A DNA stretch of 64,000 nt from SHVO01 sp041905795 (GCA_041905795.1 JAYRKL010000007.1:62001-126000), one strand, 5' to 3'. Shown: positions 28,347 to 40,410, counted from the first letter of the stretch. Translations and numbers: made by a program. The notes: a model not told the origin generated them from the sequence alone.

Positions 28347-30016
28347 GTTTTTTGCGGGAGCGAGCGCCGGTAGACGATCAGCGCCACCGGCAGCAGCGAG
28401 ACGCCCAAGAGGCAGGTATAGAAGAAATACCCCATGTAGCCGGCGCCCAGAGACGCCGGCGCGACGCCGATTTTGGCGGCGCCGGCGACATAGCTGGTGG
28501 CGGGCACGGCGCCGAAAAACACCAGGAGCGGCGCGAAGAACCCGCCCGCGTCGGCCGACTGGGCGGCGCCTTCGATGACCCGGCCCGACTGGGTCATGAT
28601 GAATTTGTCCGGCAGCGCGTAGAGCGAGGAGAACAGCGCATATTGCGTGCCGGTGAAACCCGCGCTCGTCAGGCTGGACATATAGGCGATCAGGCAGGTC
28701 CCGGCGAAATTCTGCAGCACGTTGTTGAAGCCGAGGCAGACGATCAGCCCGGGGATGCTGGCACCTTGAGTCGCGAGCCAGGCGAAAGTGAGGTTGCTCA
28801 TGGGTGCGAGAACACAGCCGGCCACCATGCAGCGCATGAGGCCCCAACGGGTGATGGCGATGCCGCCCAGCAGCACGCCGACCATGTCCATGACGGCGCC
28901 GTAGACTTTGCGCACCTCGGCGATCTGGGTGAGCGTGAATCCAAGATCGAGGTAGAACGGGTTCATGATGTTCAGGAGGAACTGCGAGATGCGGTAGAAG
29001 CAGATCAGGCAGATCATCATCCAGGCGAAGGCGCCGAAGCGGTTGAAGAAATCGCGCAAGGGATCGCCGAAGGCGTGGGCCAGGAACAGGCCGGGCTGGG
29101 TCCGCCGGCCCGGCAGCGGCCAGGCGCACAGCACGATGCAGGCGAACCCGATCGCCACCATGCCCACCTGAACGAATATATTGACGGTGGGCGTTTTCCA
29201 CAGCGCGTCGAAGCTTGCGGCCAGGGGTTCGGGCATCAGCATGGTGAGCAGGAGATCCCGGCCCGACAGGCCGGAGCCCAGGAATACCGCGCCCGCCACC
29301 AGGATCAACAGGCGCGCGATCCATTCGATGCGGTCCGCCCAGGGCCGGGGGTTGCCCTCGACCCGGGGGATCGGCCGCAGTTCATGGGCCTGTTCGCGCG
29401 GCGCGTAGAACGTGGCGGCGATACAGGGACCCATCGCCGCGGCCATGGCGAGATAGGCCCAGGTCCAGCTGAAGTGATCGGCGATCACCAGCGGCGCCAC
29501 GCCCGACACCAGGAAGCCCGAGCGGTGGCCCCATTGGTAGGCGGTGAGCATGGCGCCCTGTTTGCTCACCGGCGCCACCTCGATGCGCCAGGCGTCGACG
29601 ACGATGTCCTGGGTGGCGCCGGAGAAGCCGATGAACACGGCGGCGGCGGCCATCATCGGGAAATGGGTGGTGGGGTCGGACAGCGCCAGCAGGGTGAAGC
29701 CGGCCATGATCGCCACCTGCGCCACCACGGTCCACGAGCGCCGGTGGCCGAGCATCCGCGTGAGCACCGGCACAGGAGCGCGGTCCAGCACCGGCGCCCA
29801 CAGGAACTTGAAGGCGTAGGGCAGCGTCGCCAGGGTCAGGAAGGCGATGGTTTCCAGGAGCAGCCCGGACTGGCGCAGCCACGCGGTCAGCGTGTCGTAG
29901 ATCAGCCAGAAGGTCAGCCCGCAGGAGAAGCCGAGGCCGTACATGGCCACGGTCGCGCGTTCGCCATAGACCGCAAAGGTCTGCCGCCAGGAGCGTGAGG
30001 GCGCGTTTTCGGCCAT
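28343..30016 (-). CDS. AmpG-like major facilitator superfamily permease
   Basis: About 557 residues with 12-14 hydrophobic segments. The first segments and the loop YAFKFLWAPVLDR match AmpG, the inner-membrane importer of anhydro-muropeptides for cell-wall recycling. FSGATQDIVVDAWRIE is the family's second signature. AmpG proteins of this length are common. I prefer the ATG at 30016, with GAGG just before it; a GTG at 30034 is also in frame. Substrate is inferred from family only. Confidence 0.85.
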   Translation of the reverse strand: MAENAPSRSWRQTFAVYGERATVAMYGLGFSCGLTFWLIYDTLTAWLRQSGLLLETIAFLTLATLPYAFKFLWAPVLDRAPVPVLTRMLGHRRSWTVVAQVAIMAGFTLLALSDPTTHFPMMAAAAVFIGFSGATQDIVVDAWRIEVAPVSKQGAMLTAYQWGHRSGFLVSGVAPLVIADHFSWTWAYLAMAAAMGPCIAATFYAPREQAHELRPIPRVEGNPRPWADRIEWIARLLILVAGAVFLGSGLSGRDLLLTMLMPEPLAASFDALWKTPTVNIFVQVGMVAIGFACIVLCAWPLPGRRTQPGLFLAHAFGDPLRDFFNRFGAFAWMMICLICFYRISQFLLNIMNPFYLDLGFTLTQIAEVRKVYGAVMDMVGVLLGGIAITRWGLMRCMVAGCVLAPMSNLTFAWLATQGASIPGLIVCLGFNNVLQNFAGTCLIAYMSSLTSAGFTGTQYALFSSLYALPDKFIMTQSGRVIEGAAQSADAGGFFAPLLVFFGAVPATSYVAGAAKIGVAPASLGAGYMGYFFYTCLLGVSLLPVALIVYRRSLPQKT

Positions 30017-30056
30017 GCCCTCAATTAGTGACACACCCCTGGGCGGTTTGGAATCC

Positions 30057-31883
<1,827 letters not shown>

Positions 31884-31987
31884 GGGACTACCCTTCGGAC
31901 GTTTGATCCGAAGCTCCGGCACAAGGCAGTGGGACATAAACAAAACCGGGCTTCCCCCTGCGGGGCGCCCGGCCGTTTCGTGGCGGC

Positions 31988-32016
31988 TATATATACAGAA
32001 GGCCGCGTTTGTTCAA
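31988..32016 (-). promoter_or_regulatory. Sigma-70-type promoter for typA
   Basis: On the minus strand TTGAAC (32016-32011) is followed after exactly 17 bases by TATATA (31993-31988). Both hexamers are close to the housekeeping consensus and face typA. Confidence 0.5.
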
Positions 32017-32094
32017 GTTGACAGCGGTCAAAGGCACGAAATGTTCATGCGACCCAAGCGTTTAACGCAGGGCTCGCCGGACCCGCGATCCTGC

Positions 32095-32130
32095 AAAAAC
32101 CTAAAGCGGGCCTGTGGTTGGCCCGCTTTA
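32095..32130 (-). terminator. Intrinsic terminator of the adenosine kinase gene
   Basis: An 11-base perfect stem (32102-32112 pairs with 32120-32130) with a 7-base loop. On the minus strand it is followed by a TTTTT run (32099-32095). It begins on the stop codon of the adenosine kinase gene, whose TAA is part of the stem. Confidence 0.85.
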
Positions 32131-33120
32131 CAGCCCGTGTTTCTGCATCATTTCGCGCAGGTCGGCCCCGGGGCGCGCGCCCATGTGGCTGATGACCTCG
32201 GCGGCGGCCATGGAGCCGATCCTGGCGCAGCGCAGGAGGTCGCGGCCGTGGGTGTAGCCATAGAGGAAGCCGGCGGCGAACAGGTCGCCCGCCCCGGTGG
32301 TGTCCACCACCTTGGCCACGGGGAAGGCATCGACCGCGATGGTCTCGGCGCCGTCGAAGACCACCGTGCCTTTGGCGCCGCGGGTCATGCAGGCCAGCAC
32401 CTTGGCCGCGCGCAGGCGCTCGATGGCGGTGGCCAGGTCATCGGCCTGATAGAGGCGGAAAATCTCTTCCTCGTTGCCGAACAGGATGTTGACGTCGTCC
32501 TTGACGAGAGTGAGGAGGTCGTCGCGGTGACGGTCGACCACGAACGGGTCCGAGAGCGACAGGGCCACCTGGCGCCCGGCGCTTTTGGCGGCTCGCGAGG
32601 CCTTGCGGATCGCGTCCTTGGCTTTTGGGGTATCCCATTGATATCCCTCGATATAAGTCACACGGGATGCGGCGACCCGGGCCTCGTCGATGTCGTCGGG
32701 ACCGAGGGTGGTGCTGGCCCCGAGGTGGGTGTTCATGGTGCGCTGGCCGTCGCCGGTCACCAGGATCAGGCAGGTGGCCGTGGGCAGGTCGGCGGGCTTT
32801 TGGCCGCCGTGGAAGTCGACGCCGATGGCTTCGATGTCATGGCGGAAGATCTCGCCCAGCTTGTCGTTGCCCAGCTTGCCGATGAAGGCCGGGGTCCCCC
32901 CCAGGGAGGCGATGCCGGCCATGGTATTGGCCGCGGACCCCCCGGAGATCTCCATGGCCTTGCCCATGCGGTCATAGATCTTCTTGGCCTTTTCGGCCGA
33001 GGTCAGGGCCATACAGCCCTTCACCAGGTCGAAACTGGCGAGCAGGTCCTCGTCGCAGCGGGAGAGGATGTCGACGATGGCGGACCCGATGCCAAGGACG
33101 TCAAACCGGGCTTCAGACAT
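32128..33120 (-). CDS. PfkB family carbohydrate kinase, probable adenosine kinase
   Basis: A 330-residue ribokinase-fold enzyme. The N-terminal family motif is GGSAANTMAGIASLGG and the C-terminal one is DTTGAGDLFAAGFLYG, with the catalytic Asp in GAGD. Alphaproteobacterial proteins of this type phosphorylate adenosine to AMP, but other nucleoside or sugar substrates are not excluded. It is a single-gene unit ending in an intrinsic terminator that overlaps its stop codon. Confidence 0.88.
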   Translation of the reverse strand: MSEARFDVLGIGSAIVDILSRCDEDLLASFDLVKGCMALTSAEKAKKIYDRMGKAMEISGGSAANTMAGIASLGGTPAFIGKLGNDKLGEIFRHDIEAIGVDFHGGQKPADLPTATCLILVTGDGQRTMNTHLGASTTLGPDDIDEARVAASRVTYIEGYQWDTPKAKDAIRKASRAAKSAGRQVALSLSDPFVVDRHRDDLLTLVKDDVNILFGNEEEIFRLYQADDLATAIERLRAAKVLACMTRGAKGTVVFDGAETIAVDAFPVAKVVDTTGAGDLFAAGFLYGYTHGRDLLRCARIGSMAAAEVISHMGARPGADLREMMQKHGL

Positions 33121-33266
33121 GGTGGTTCAGGCTCTTTCTGGACAGGAGGGCTGGAAGGGGTACGGAGGGGTGGGAAACGCAAGGGCGGGCAGTATATCGC
33201 CTGTATTTCCCGGCTATACTCCAAATTAACCGGCCCGGATCAGACTGCTGCATGAAATCCTGGCAG

Positions 33267-33291
33267 GACCCCGGCATCAATGACCGGGGTC
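33267..33291 (+). promoter_or_regulatory. Hairpin just upstream of the bactofilin start
   Basis: GACCCCGG (33267-33274) pairs perfectly with CCGGGGTC (33284-33291) around a 9-base loop. The right arm contains the only purine-rich GGGG that could serve as ribosome-binding site for the GTG at 33302, ten bases later, so the stem could limit translation. The effect is inferred. Confidence 0.4.
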
Positions 33292-33301
33292 AAAAACATG
33301 G

Positions 33302-33955
33302 GTGTGGGACGTGCTTGACCGTAATTCCGCGACCGATGCTTCCGAAGCCGAGGCCGTGCAGGGAAATCCCGGGGCGTCGCCGCATCTGGCGCTGACCCAG
33401 GGTCCGGTGGACCAGGACCTGCGTCCGCCCATGAAGCCCTTCAACGCCAAGCCGCTGTTCAAGAGCCATCTGTTCACCAAGACGCTTGCTTCCAAAATGG
33501 GCGCGTCCAAGACCACCAACCAGGGGAAGATGATGTCCGACCGCTTCAGTTCCGACCGCATGGCCGCGTTCTCCCCGCAGATTCCGCGCCGGGTCGCCGA
33601 CATCCCCAATCCCGCCGCCGTGCGCGCCGCCCAGGAAAACGATGGCCGGAGCCTGATCGTCGGCAAGTCGATCCGCATGAAGGGCGAGATCGCCGGCTGC
33701 GAACGCCTGGTGATCGAAGGCCAGGTGGACGCGACCTTGAGCGAGGTCAAGACCATCGAAGTCACTGCCGGCGGCCAGTTCAAGGGCACCGCGGAAGTGG
33801 AAAGCGCTGTGATCGCCGGCGTCTACGAAGGCTCGCTCAAGGTCGGCGGCCATCTGGAAGTGGCCGCCACCGGCGCCATCAAGGGTTCGGTGAGCTATAA
33901 GACCATCATGGTGGCCAACGGCGGCAAGCTCGAAGGCACCATCGAGCTGACTTAA
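33302..33955 (+). CDS. Bactofilin (polymer-forming cytoskeletal protein)
   Basis: The C-terminal about 100 residues (from SLIVGKSIRMKGEIAGCERLV) are the bactofilin beta-helix, with regular glycine-marked turns ending in KLEGTIEL. Bactofilins form nucleotide-free filaments that place cell-wall or stalk machinery. The N-terminal 115 residues are polar, low-complexity and probably disordered, longer than usual. The start is uncertain: GTG at 33302 gives 217 residues, while internal ATGs at 33431 or later would also leave the whole domain. Its end overlaps the convergent nth stop by four bases. Confidence 0.88.
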   Translation: MWDVLDRNSATDASEAEAVQGNPGASPHLALTQGPVDQDLRPPMKPFNAKPLFKSHLFTKTLASKMGASKTTNQGKMMSDRFSSDRMAAFSPQIPRRVADIPNPAAVRAAQENDGRSLIVGKSIRMKGEIAGCERLVIEGQVDATLSEVKTIEVTAGGQFKGTAEVESAVIAGVYEGSLKVGGHLEVAATGAIKGSVSYKTIMVANGGKLEGTIELT

Positions 33956-34662
33956 GCGGCTTTCTTCGCCGCTTTTTTCTTCGCCTTCTTTTTCGCGGCT
34001 TTTGCCTTAAGTGCCTGGGTTGACCCGGGCGCGGGCGTTTTCGGTTTGAACGGACACAGGTCCGCGACCGCGCAGCGCCAGCATTCCGGCTGGCGCGCCT
34101 TGCATACATAGCGTCCGTGCAGGATCAGCCAGTGGTGGGCGTGGCGCTTGAATTCCGGCGGCGTCACCTTCTCCAGCCTGGCTTCCACCTCGAACGGAGT
34201 CTTGCCTGGAGCCAATCCGGTGCGATTGCCGACGCGGAAGATATGCGTATCCACGGCGATGGTGTCTTCGCCGAAGGCGACGTTGAGCACGACGTTCGCC
34301 GTCTTGCGGCCGACGCCGGGCAGTTGCTCCAATGCTTCACGTGACCGCGGCACTTCGCTGCCGTGCTGCTCCACCAGGATCCTGGAGAGCGCGATGACGT
34401 TCTTGGCCTTGGTGTTGAACAGGCCGATGGTCTTGATGTAGCCGCGCAAGCCCTGCTCGCCCAGGGCCAGCATCTTCTCGGGCGTATCGACCTTGACGAA
34501 CAGCGGGCCGGTGGCCTTGTTCACGCCGACGTCGGTGGCCTGGGCCGAGAGCGCCACGGCCACCAGCAGCGTGTAGGGATTGACGTATTTGAGTTCGGTC
34601 TCAGGGTTCGGATTTGCTTCGCACAGGCGGCGATAGAATTCCGAAACGGCGGCCGGTTTCAT
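33952..34662 (-). CDS. nth: Endonuclease III (DNA glycosylase/AP lyase)
   Basis: A 236-residue base-excision repair enzyme for oxidised pyrimidines. The helix-hairpin-helix LPGVGRKTANVV carries the catalytic lysine, and AVDTHIFRVGNR carries the catalytic aspartate. The four [4Fe-4S] cysteines are in CKARQPECWRCAVADLC. The last about 20 residues are an added lysine/alanine tail, probably DNA-binding. It starts three bases after a 50-residue membrane protein gene and follows dapB, forming a tight three-gene unit. Confidence 0.96.
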   Translation of the reverse strand: MKPAAVSEFYRRLCEANPNPETELKYVNPYTLLVAVALSAQATDVGVNKATGPLFVKVDTPEKMLALGEQGLRGYIKTIGLFNTKAKNVIALSRILVEQHGSEVPRSREALEQLPGVGRKTANVVLNVAFGEDTIAVDTHIFRVGNRTGLAPGKTPFEVEARLEKVTPPEFKRHAHHWLILHGRYVCKARQPECWRCAVADLCPFKPKTPAPGSTQALKAKAAKKKAKKKAAKKAA

Positions 34663-34665
34663 CGG

Positions 34666-34818
34666 CTATTGGGCCGAGAGATGCTTGCGGTTGCGGTAGC
34701 GGAAAGCGCCCCACACCACCAGCTCAACCGCGATCACGGCGATGGCGCCGCTGATGCGGTGCGTCGCGCCATACGCCAGCACCCCCGCGAAGCCGAGCAG
34801 AACGGCGTTGCGGATCAT
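34666..34818 (-). CDS. Small hydrophobic protein between dapB and nth (50 residues)
   Basis: A 50-residue reading frame starting MIRNAVLLGFAGVLAYGATH and ending RNRKHLSAQ. It has two hydrophobic helices (about 5-16 and 23-38) and a basic C-terminus, so it would be a small inner-membrane protein. Its ATG overlaps the dapB stop by one base (TGATG), and its TAG is followed three bases later by the nth start. That packing argues strongly that it is translated. I do not recognise a family. Confidence 0.6.
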   Translation of the reverse strand: MIRNAVLLGFAGVLAYGATHRISGAIAVIAVELVVWGAFRYRNRKHLSAQ

Positions 34819-35618
34819 CAGACCATATCCAATACGTCGGCCATGGAATAGAGACCGGCGCTTCGGCTCGCGGCCCAGACCGCGGCGCGCACCGCCCCCT
34901 TGGCGAACAGTTCGCGCGACGAGGCCTTATGCGTGATCTCGATCCGCTCGCCGGCGGCGGCGAAGATCACGGTATGGTCCCCGACCACATCGCCGCCGCG
35001 CAAGGTCGCGAAGCCGATCTCGCCCTTGGGCCGAGGACCCACCTGGCCGTCGCGGGTGCGGCGCGCGACGTCGTTCAGGCTGACGCCGCGCCCCTTGGCC
35101 GCCGCTTCGCCCAGGGCCAACGCCGTGCCGGACGGCGCATCCACCTTGTGCCGGTGGTGCATTTCCACGACCTCGATGTCGTAATCGTCGCCCAAGGTTG
35201 CGGCCAGCTTCCGGGTCAGCGCCAGCAGCACATTGACGCCGACGCTCATATTGGCGGAGCGCACCAGGGCGGCTTTCCTGGAGGCCGCCTCAATCGCCGC
35301 CAGCACATCGGGCCCAAGACCGGTGGTGCCCACCACCAGCGCCTTGCCGGTGGCGGCGGCGAGATCGGCGTGAAGTTTGGTGGCGGCGGGGACGGTGAAG
35401 TCGATCACCGCGTCGCTGGCGGTGAACAGCGCCCTGGCGTCATTGCCCACCGTGAGCCCGGTGGCGGTGCCGCCGGCGAGCAGGCCCAAGTCCATGCCGA
35501 TCTTGTCGCCTTGGGCTTCGGTGCCGCCGGACAGCACACAGCCGGGGGTGGCCAGGACCTCGCGGATCAACATCCGCCCCATGCGCCCCGCGCAGCCGAC
35601 AATTCCTATCTTGGTCAC
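34818..35618 (-). CDS. dapB: 4-hydroxy-tetrahydrodipicolinate reductase
   Basis: A 266-residue enzyme of lysine and meso-diaminopimelate synthesis. The N-terminal nucleotide motif is GIVGCAGRMGR. The catalytic region is EVVEMHHRHKVDAPSGTAL, with the conserved His-His and Lys. The best start is the GTG at 35618 (VTKIGIVG), with GGGGG about nine bases upstream. The open frame extends 22 residues further but is not conserved. A TATACT -10-like element is about 25 bases upstream. Confidence 0.95.
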   Translation of the reverse strand: MTKIGIVGCAGRMGRMLIREVLATPGCVLSGGTEAQGDKIGMDLGLLAGGTATGLTVGNDARALFTASDAVIDFTVPAATKLHADLAAATGKALVVGTTGLGPDVLAAIEAASRKAALVRSANMSVGVNVLLALTRKLAATLGDDYDIEVVEMHHRHKVDAPSGTALALGEAAAKGRGVSLNDVARRTRDGQVGPRPKGEIGFATLRGGDVVGDHTVIFAAAGERIEITHKASSRELFAKGAVRAAVWAASRSAGLYSMADVLDMV

Positions 35619-35675
35619 GAAAGAAACCCCCAATGAGGGCGGAGTATAGAGGGATGATGCCGCCAAAAACACACT

Positions 35676-35767
35676 TGTCATCACCCGGCTTGACCGGGTG
35701 ATCCATTTCTCAACGAATGCTTGCGTCTTTTGTCAGATGGATCGCCCGGTCAAGCCGGGCGATGACA
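35676..35767. repeat. Inverted pair of a 30-base REP-like palindrome
   Basis: Copy 1 (35676-35705) begins TGTCATCACCCGGC and copy 2 (35738-35767) ends GCCGGGCGATGACA. They are near-identical in inverted orientation, and each is itself a palindrome around CCGGCTTGACCGG. Together they would fold into a long cruciform between dapB and dnaJ. This word is typical of alphaproteobacterial REP-like repeats; I saw no other copy in the window. Confidence 0.75.
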
Positions 35768-35782
35768 GAGAAAAAGCGGCGG

Positions 35783-36916
35783 CTATTTCTCGCAGGCGCC
35801 CAGGAACTCTTTCACCTTGCCCAGGAAGCCGGTGCTTTCCGGCTGGCAGGTGGTCTGGTCGCAGGAGCGTTCGAACTCCTGGAGCAGTTTGCGCTGGGCG
35901 TCGGTGAGGTTCACCGGCACTTCGATGGCGGCCTCCAGGAACATGTCGCCGCGCGCCGTGGAGCGCAGCACCGACATGCCCTTGCTCTTGAGGCGGAAGC
36001 GGTGGCCGTGCTGGCAGCCTTTGGGGATATGCACTTTGACCTTGGTACCGTCGATGGCCGGCACGTCCAGTTCGCCGCCGAGCGCCGCCGTGGTCATGGC
36101 GATGGGCATGCGCATGTAGAGGTTGGCGCCCTCGCGCTGGAAGATGCGGTGCGGCGAAATCGCCAGGAACAGGTAGAGATCGCCGGCGGGCGCGCCGTTG
36201 CGTCCGGCCTCGCCTTCGCCGGCGAGGCGGATGCGCGTGCCTTCCTCGACACCCGGCGGAATGGTGACGTCGAGGGCCTTTTCCTTGCGGGTGCGGCCGG
36301 CGCCGCCGCACTTGGGGCACGGGTCGGTGATGACCTGGCCGCCGCCGTGGCAGGTGGGGCATGGACGTTCGACCGTGAAGAACCCTTGCTGGCTGCGCAT
36401 GCGGCCCGAGCCGCGGCAGGTGGGACAGGTGGAGGGCGCAGCACCCCCTTTGCTGCCGCTTCCCGAGCAGCTGTCGCAGGTGATGGAGGACGGCACGGTG
36501 ATCGAGGCCTTCTTGCCGAAATAGGCCTCCTCCAGCGTGATCTCCAGGTCGAAGCGCACATCCTGGCCGCGGGCGTTCTGCTTGGCCCCGCCCCGCCGGC
36601 CCATGATATCGCCGAACATCTCGTCGAAAATATCGGCGAAGCCGGCGCCGAAGCCAAAACCGCCGCCGCCACCACCGCCGCCCTGCTCGAAGGCGGCATG
36701 GCCGAAACGGTCATAGGCCGCGCGCTTCTGTTCGTCGCGCAGGACGTCGTAGGCTTCGCTGATGGTCTTGAATTGCTGTTCCGCCTTGGTGTCCCCCGGG
36801 TTCTTGTCGGGGTGCCACTTCATCGCCAGTTTGCGATAGGCCTTCTTGAGTTCGTCGCCCGACGCCGTCCGGGTGACTTCAAGGGTCTCGTAGTAGCATT
36901 GCTTGGCGACGGCCAT
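35783..36916 (-). CDS. dnaJ: Chaperone DnaJ (Hsp40)
   Basis: A full 377-residue type I DnaJ. The J-domain holds the HPD motif (KWHPDKNPGD), followed by a Gly/Phe-rich linker (GGGGGGGFGFGAGF). The zinc centre has four CxxCxGxG units: CDSCSGSG, CPTCRGSG, CPTCHGGG and CPKCGGAG. The C-terminal peptide-binding domains follow. It delivers unfolded clients to DnaK and stimulates its ATPase. It lies 104 bases after dnaK, with a strong hairpin between them. Confidence 0.98.
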   Translation of the reverse strand: MAVAKQCYYETLEVTRTASGDELKKAYRKLAMKWHPDKNPGDTKAEQQFKTISEAYDVLRDEQKRAAYDRFGHAAFEQGGGGGGGGFGFGAGFADIFDEMFGDIMGRRGGAKQNARGQDVRFDLEITLEEAYFGKKASITVPSSITCDSCSGSGSKGGAAPSTCPTCRGSGRMRSQQGFFTVERPCPTCHGGGQVITDPCPKCGGAGRTRKEKALDVTIPPGVEEGTRIRLAGEGEAGRNGAPAGDLYLFLAISPHRIFQREGANLYMRMPIAMTTAALGGELDVPAIDGTKVKVHIPKGCQHGHRFRLKSKGMSVLRSTARGDMFLEAAIEVPVNLTDAQRKLLQEFERSCDQTTCQPESTGFLGKVKEFLGACEK

Positions 36917-36984
36917 GGCGATATGTCGACTTCAGCACGGCGGGGTTGCCCCGCCAATATTTGCCGGAAAATGTTTAATCAACG

Positions 36985-37014
36985 GGGGGCGCGGACTGGA
37001 AAGTCCGCGCCCCC
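36985..37014 (-). promoter_or_regulatory. Perfect 13-base hairpin between dnaK and dnaJ
   Basis: GGGGGCGCGGACT (36985-36997) pairs with AGTCCGCGCCCCC (37002-37014) around a tetraloop. It starts six bases past the dnaK stop. There is no T-run after it, so it is more likely an mRNA-stabilising or read-through-limiting structure than a full terminator. Confidence 0.65.
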
Positions 37015-37020
37015 ATTTCG

Positions 37021-38934
<1,914 letters not shown>

Positions 38935-39073
38935 TCCTCATATCCTCCTGATGCGGCGGACGTCCCGGGCCCAACCCTGGCACCCTTTGACATCCCCAAT
39001 ATTTAAGTCATTCAAAAGACTGGGGAACGGACCCGCCCACGCGGATCGAAACCCAGCCTTTCAGCCTCGGGGG

Positions 39074-39104
39074 CTATATAAGTGGAGGCCAAAATACCCG
39101 CAAC
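39074..39104 (-). promoter_or_regulatory. Candidate heat-shock (RpoH-type) promoter for dnaK
   Basis: On the minus strand GTTG (39104-39101), 18 bases, then CTTATATAG (39082-39074). This is close to the alphaproteobacterial RpoH pattern CTTG-N17-18-CYTATNTNNG, with one mismatch in the -35 and one at the end of the -10. It faces dnaK. Confidence 0.4.
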
Positions 39105-39151
39105 GCCCAAGAGACTCTTTTTCCAGGGAAATCCCGGAAATTACCGTGCCA

Positions 39152-39805
39152 ATGCCCCGAAAACCGTCCCAACCCGGCCTTTTTGACCAGACCCCGGCGG
39201 AATTGCCCTTAGGACTGCTCTACCGCCCGGGGCTGGTGGACCTGGACGGCCAGCGGGCCTTGTACGCGGCGGTCCAGGAGATCGCCAGGGCCGCCCCCTT
39301 CGCGCATGCCAGGACCAGGATGGGCCTCACCTCCGCCGCCATGACCAACGCCGGCGACGCCGGCTGGTGGAGCGACCTTAAAGGCTACCGCTACGAAACC
39401 CGCAACCCGGCCACCGCGGCCCCATGGCCGCCCATGCCGGCGGTCTTCCGCGTGGCGGTCGCCCGCGCCGTGGCCGGGACGCCGTGGCCGGACTTCACCC
39501 CCGACGCCTGCCTGATCAATTTCTACGGCGACGGCGCCAGGATGGGCCTGCACCAGGACCGGGACGAGAAGGACTTCGCCCAACCCATCGTCACCCTCTC
39601 GCTCGGCGACGACGGCGACTTCCTGATCGGCGGCCTGACGCGCGCCGCGCGCGCCGCGGTGCTGGTGGTCAGGAGCGGCGACGCCCTGATCATGGGCGGC
39701 GCCAGCCGGATGCGCTTTCACGGTATCCGCAAAATCCACCCCGGCACCGGCCCGCTGGCGCCGCTCGCGGGCCGCATCAGCCTGACGTTCCGCAAAGCGC
39801 TTTAG
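39152..39805 (+). CDS. alkB: AlkB-type 2-oxoglutarate/Fe(II) dioxygenase (DNA repair)
   Basis: A 217-residue oxidative demethylase of alkylated bases. The iron-binding HxD is in GLHQDRDEKD, the distal histidine in MRFHGIRKI and the 2-oxoglutarate arginines in RISLTFRKAL. The N-terminal FDQTPAELPLGLLYRPGLVD is typical. I chose the ATG at 39152; a GTG six bases upstream is in frame. The open frame continues far upstream only as antisense to dnaK. Its stop overlaps the convergent grpE stop by four bases. Confidence 0.93.
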   Translation: MPRKPSQPGLFDQTPAELPLGLLYRPGLVDLDGQRALYAAVQEIARAAPFAHARTRMGLTSAAMTNAGDAGWWSDLKGYRYETRNPATAAPWPPMPAVFRVAVARAVAGTPWPDFTPDACLINFYGDGARMGLHQDRDEKDFAQPIVTLSLGDDGDFLIGGLTRAARAAVLVVRSGDALIMGGASRMRFHGIRKIHPGTGPLAPLAGRISLTFRKAL

Positions 39806-40410
39806 ACCGACGTGTTCACGCCGCCGGCGTTGGGCGCGGCGGGCGCGGCGTCGCGCTTGGGGCCGCCCTTGGACACCACCACCATGGCCGGGCGCAAGAG
39901 CCGGTCATGGATGACATAGCCGTCCTGGAACACCTGCACGACGGTGCCCGTGGGCACGGTCTTGTTGTCCACTTCCTGGATGGCGTTGTGGAAGTTGGCG
40001 TCGAACGGCTGGTTCAGCGAATTGATCTTCTTCACGCCCTGGTTCTCGAGCACCGAGATGAGTTCGCGCTCGGTAAGCTCGACGCCAGTGGCGAGGTTCT
40101 TGAGGGTGTCGTTGGCGGCGCGCTGGTCGGCGGGAGCGGCCAATAGGGCGCGGGAGAGATTGTCCGCCACCTGCAACAAGGCCTTGGCGACATTCGACAC
40201 CGAGTATTTGGCATTGTCGGCGATGCGCCGATCGGCGCGCTTGGAGGCGTTCTCGGCTTCGGCCAAGGCGCTGAGCTTCTCGTTCTTCAAGGTTTCCACC
40301 AGCGCTTCCAGTTCGGCCACGCGCGCGGACAGATCCGACGCAGCGGCGTCAGCGACCGACGCGGGATCGGCGGAAGCGGCGGTATCGGGGTTGGTTTCAG
40401 GCGTATTCAT
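39802..40410 (-). CDS. grpE: Nucleotide exchange factor GrpE
   Basis: A 202-residue DnaK cofactor. The N-terminal third is polar, followed by a long coiled coil (ALVETLKNEKLSALAEAEN). The C-terminal beta domain shows FDANFHNAIQEVDNKTVPTGTVVQVFQDGYVIHDRLLRPAMV in pieces. It releases ADP from DnaK. It follows hrcA by 18 bases on the same strand, the usual hrcA-grpE pair. Confidence 0.97.
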   Translation of the reverse strand: MNTPETNPDTAASADPASVADAAASDLSARVAELEALVETLKNEKLSALAEAENASKRADRRIADNAKYSVSNVAKALLQVADNLSRALLAAPADQRAANDTLKNLATGVELTERELISVLENQGVKKINSLNQPFDANFHNAIQEVDNKTVPTGTVVQVFQDGYVIHDRLLRPAMVVVSKGGPKRDAAPAAPNAGGVNTSV

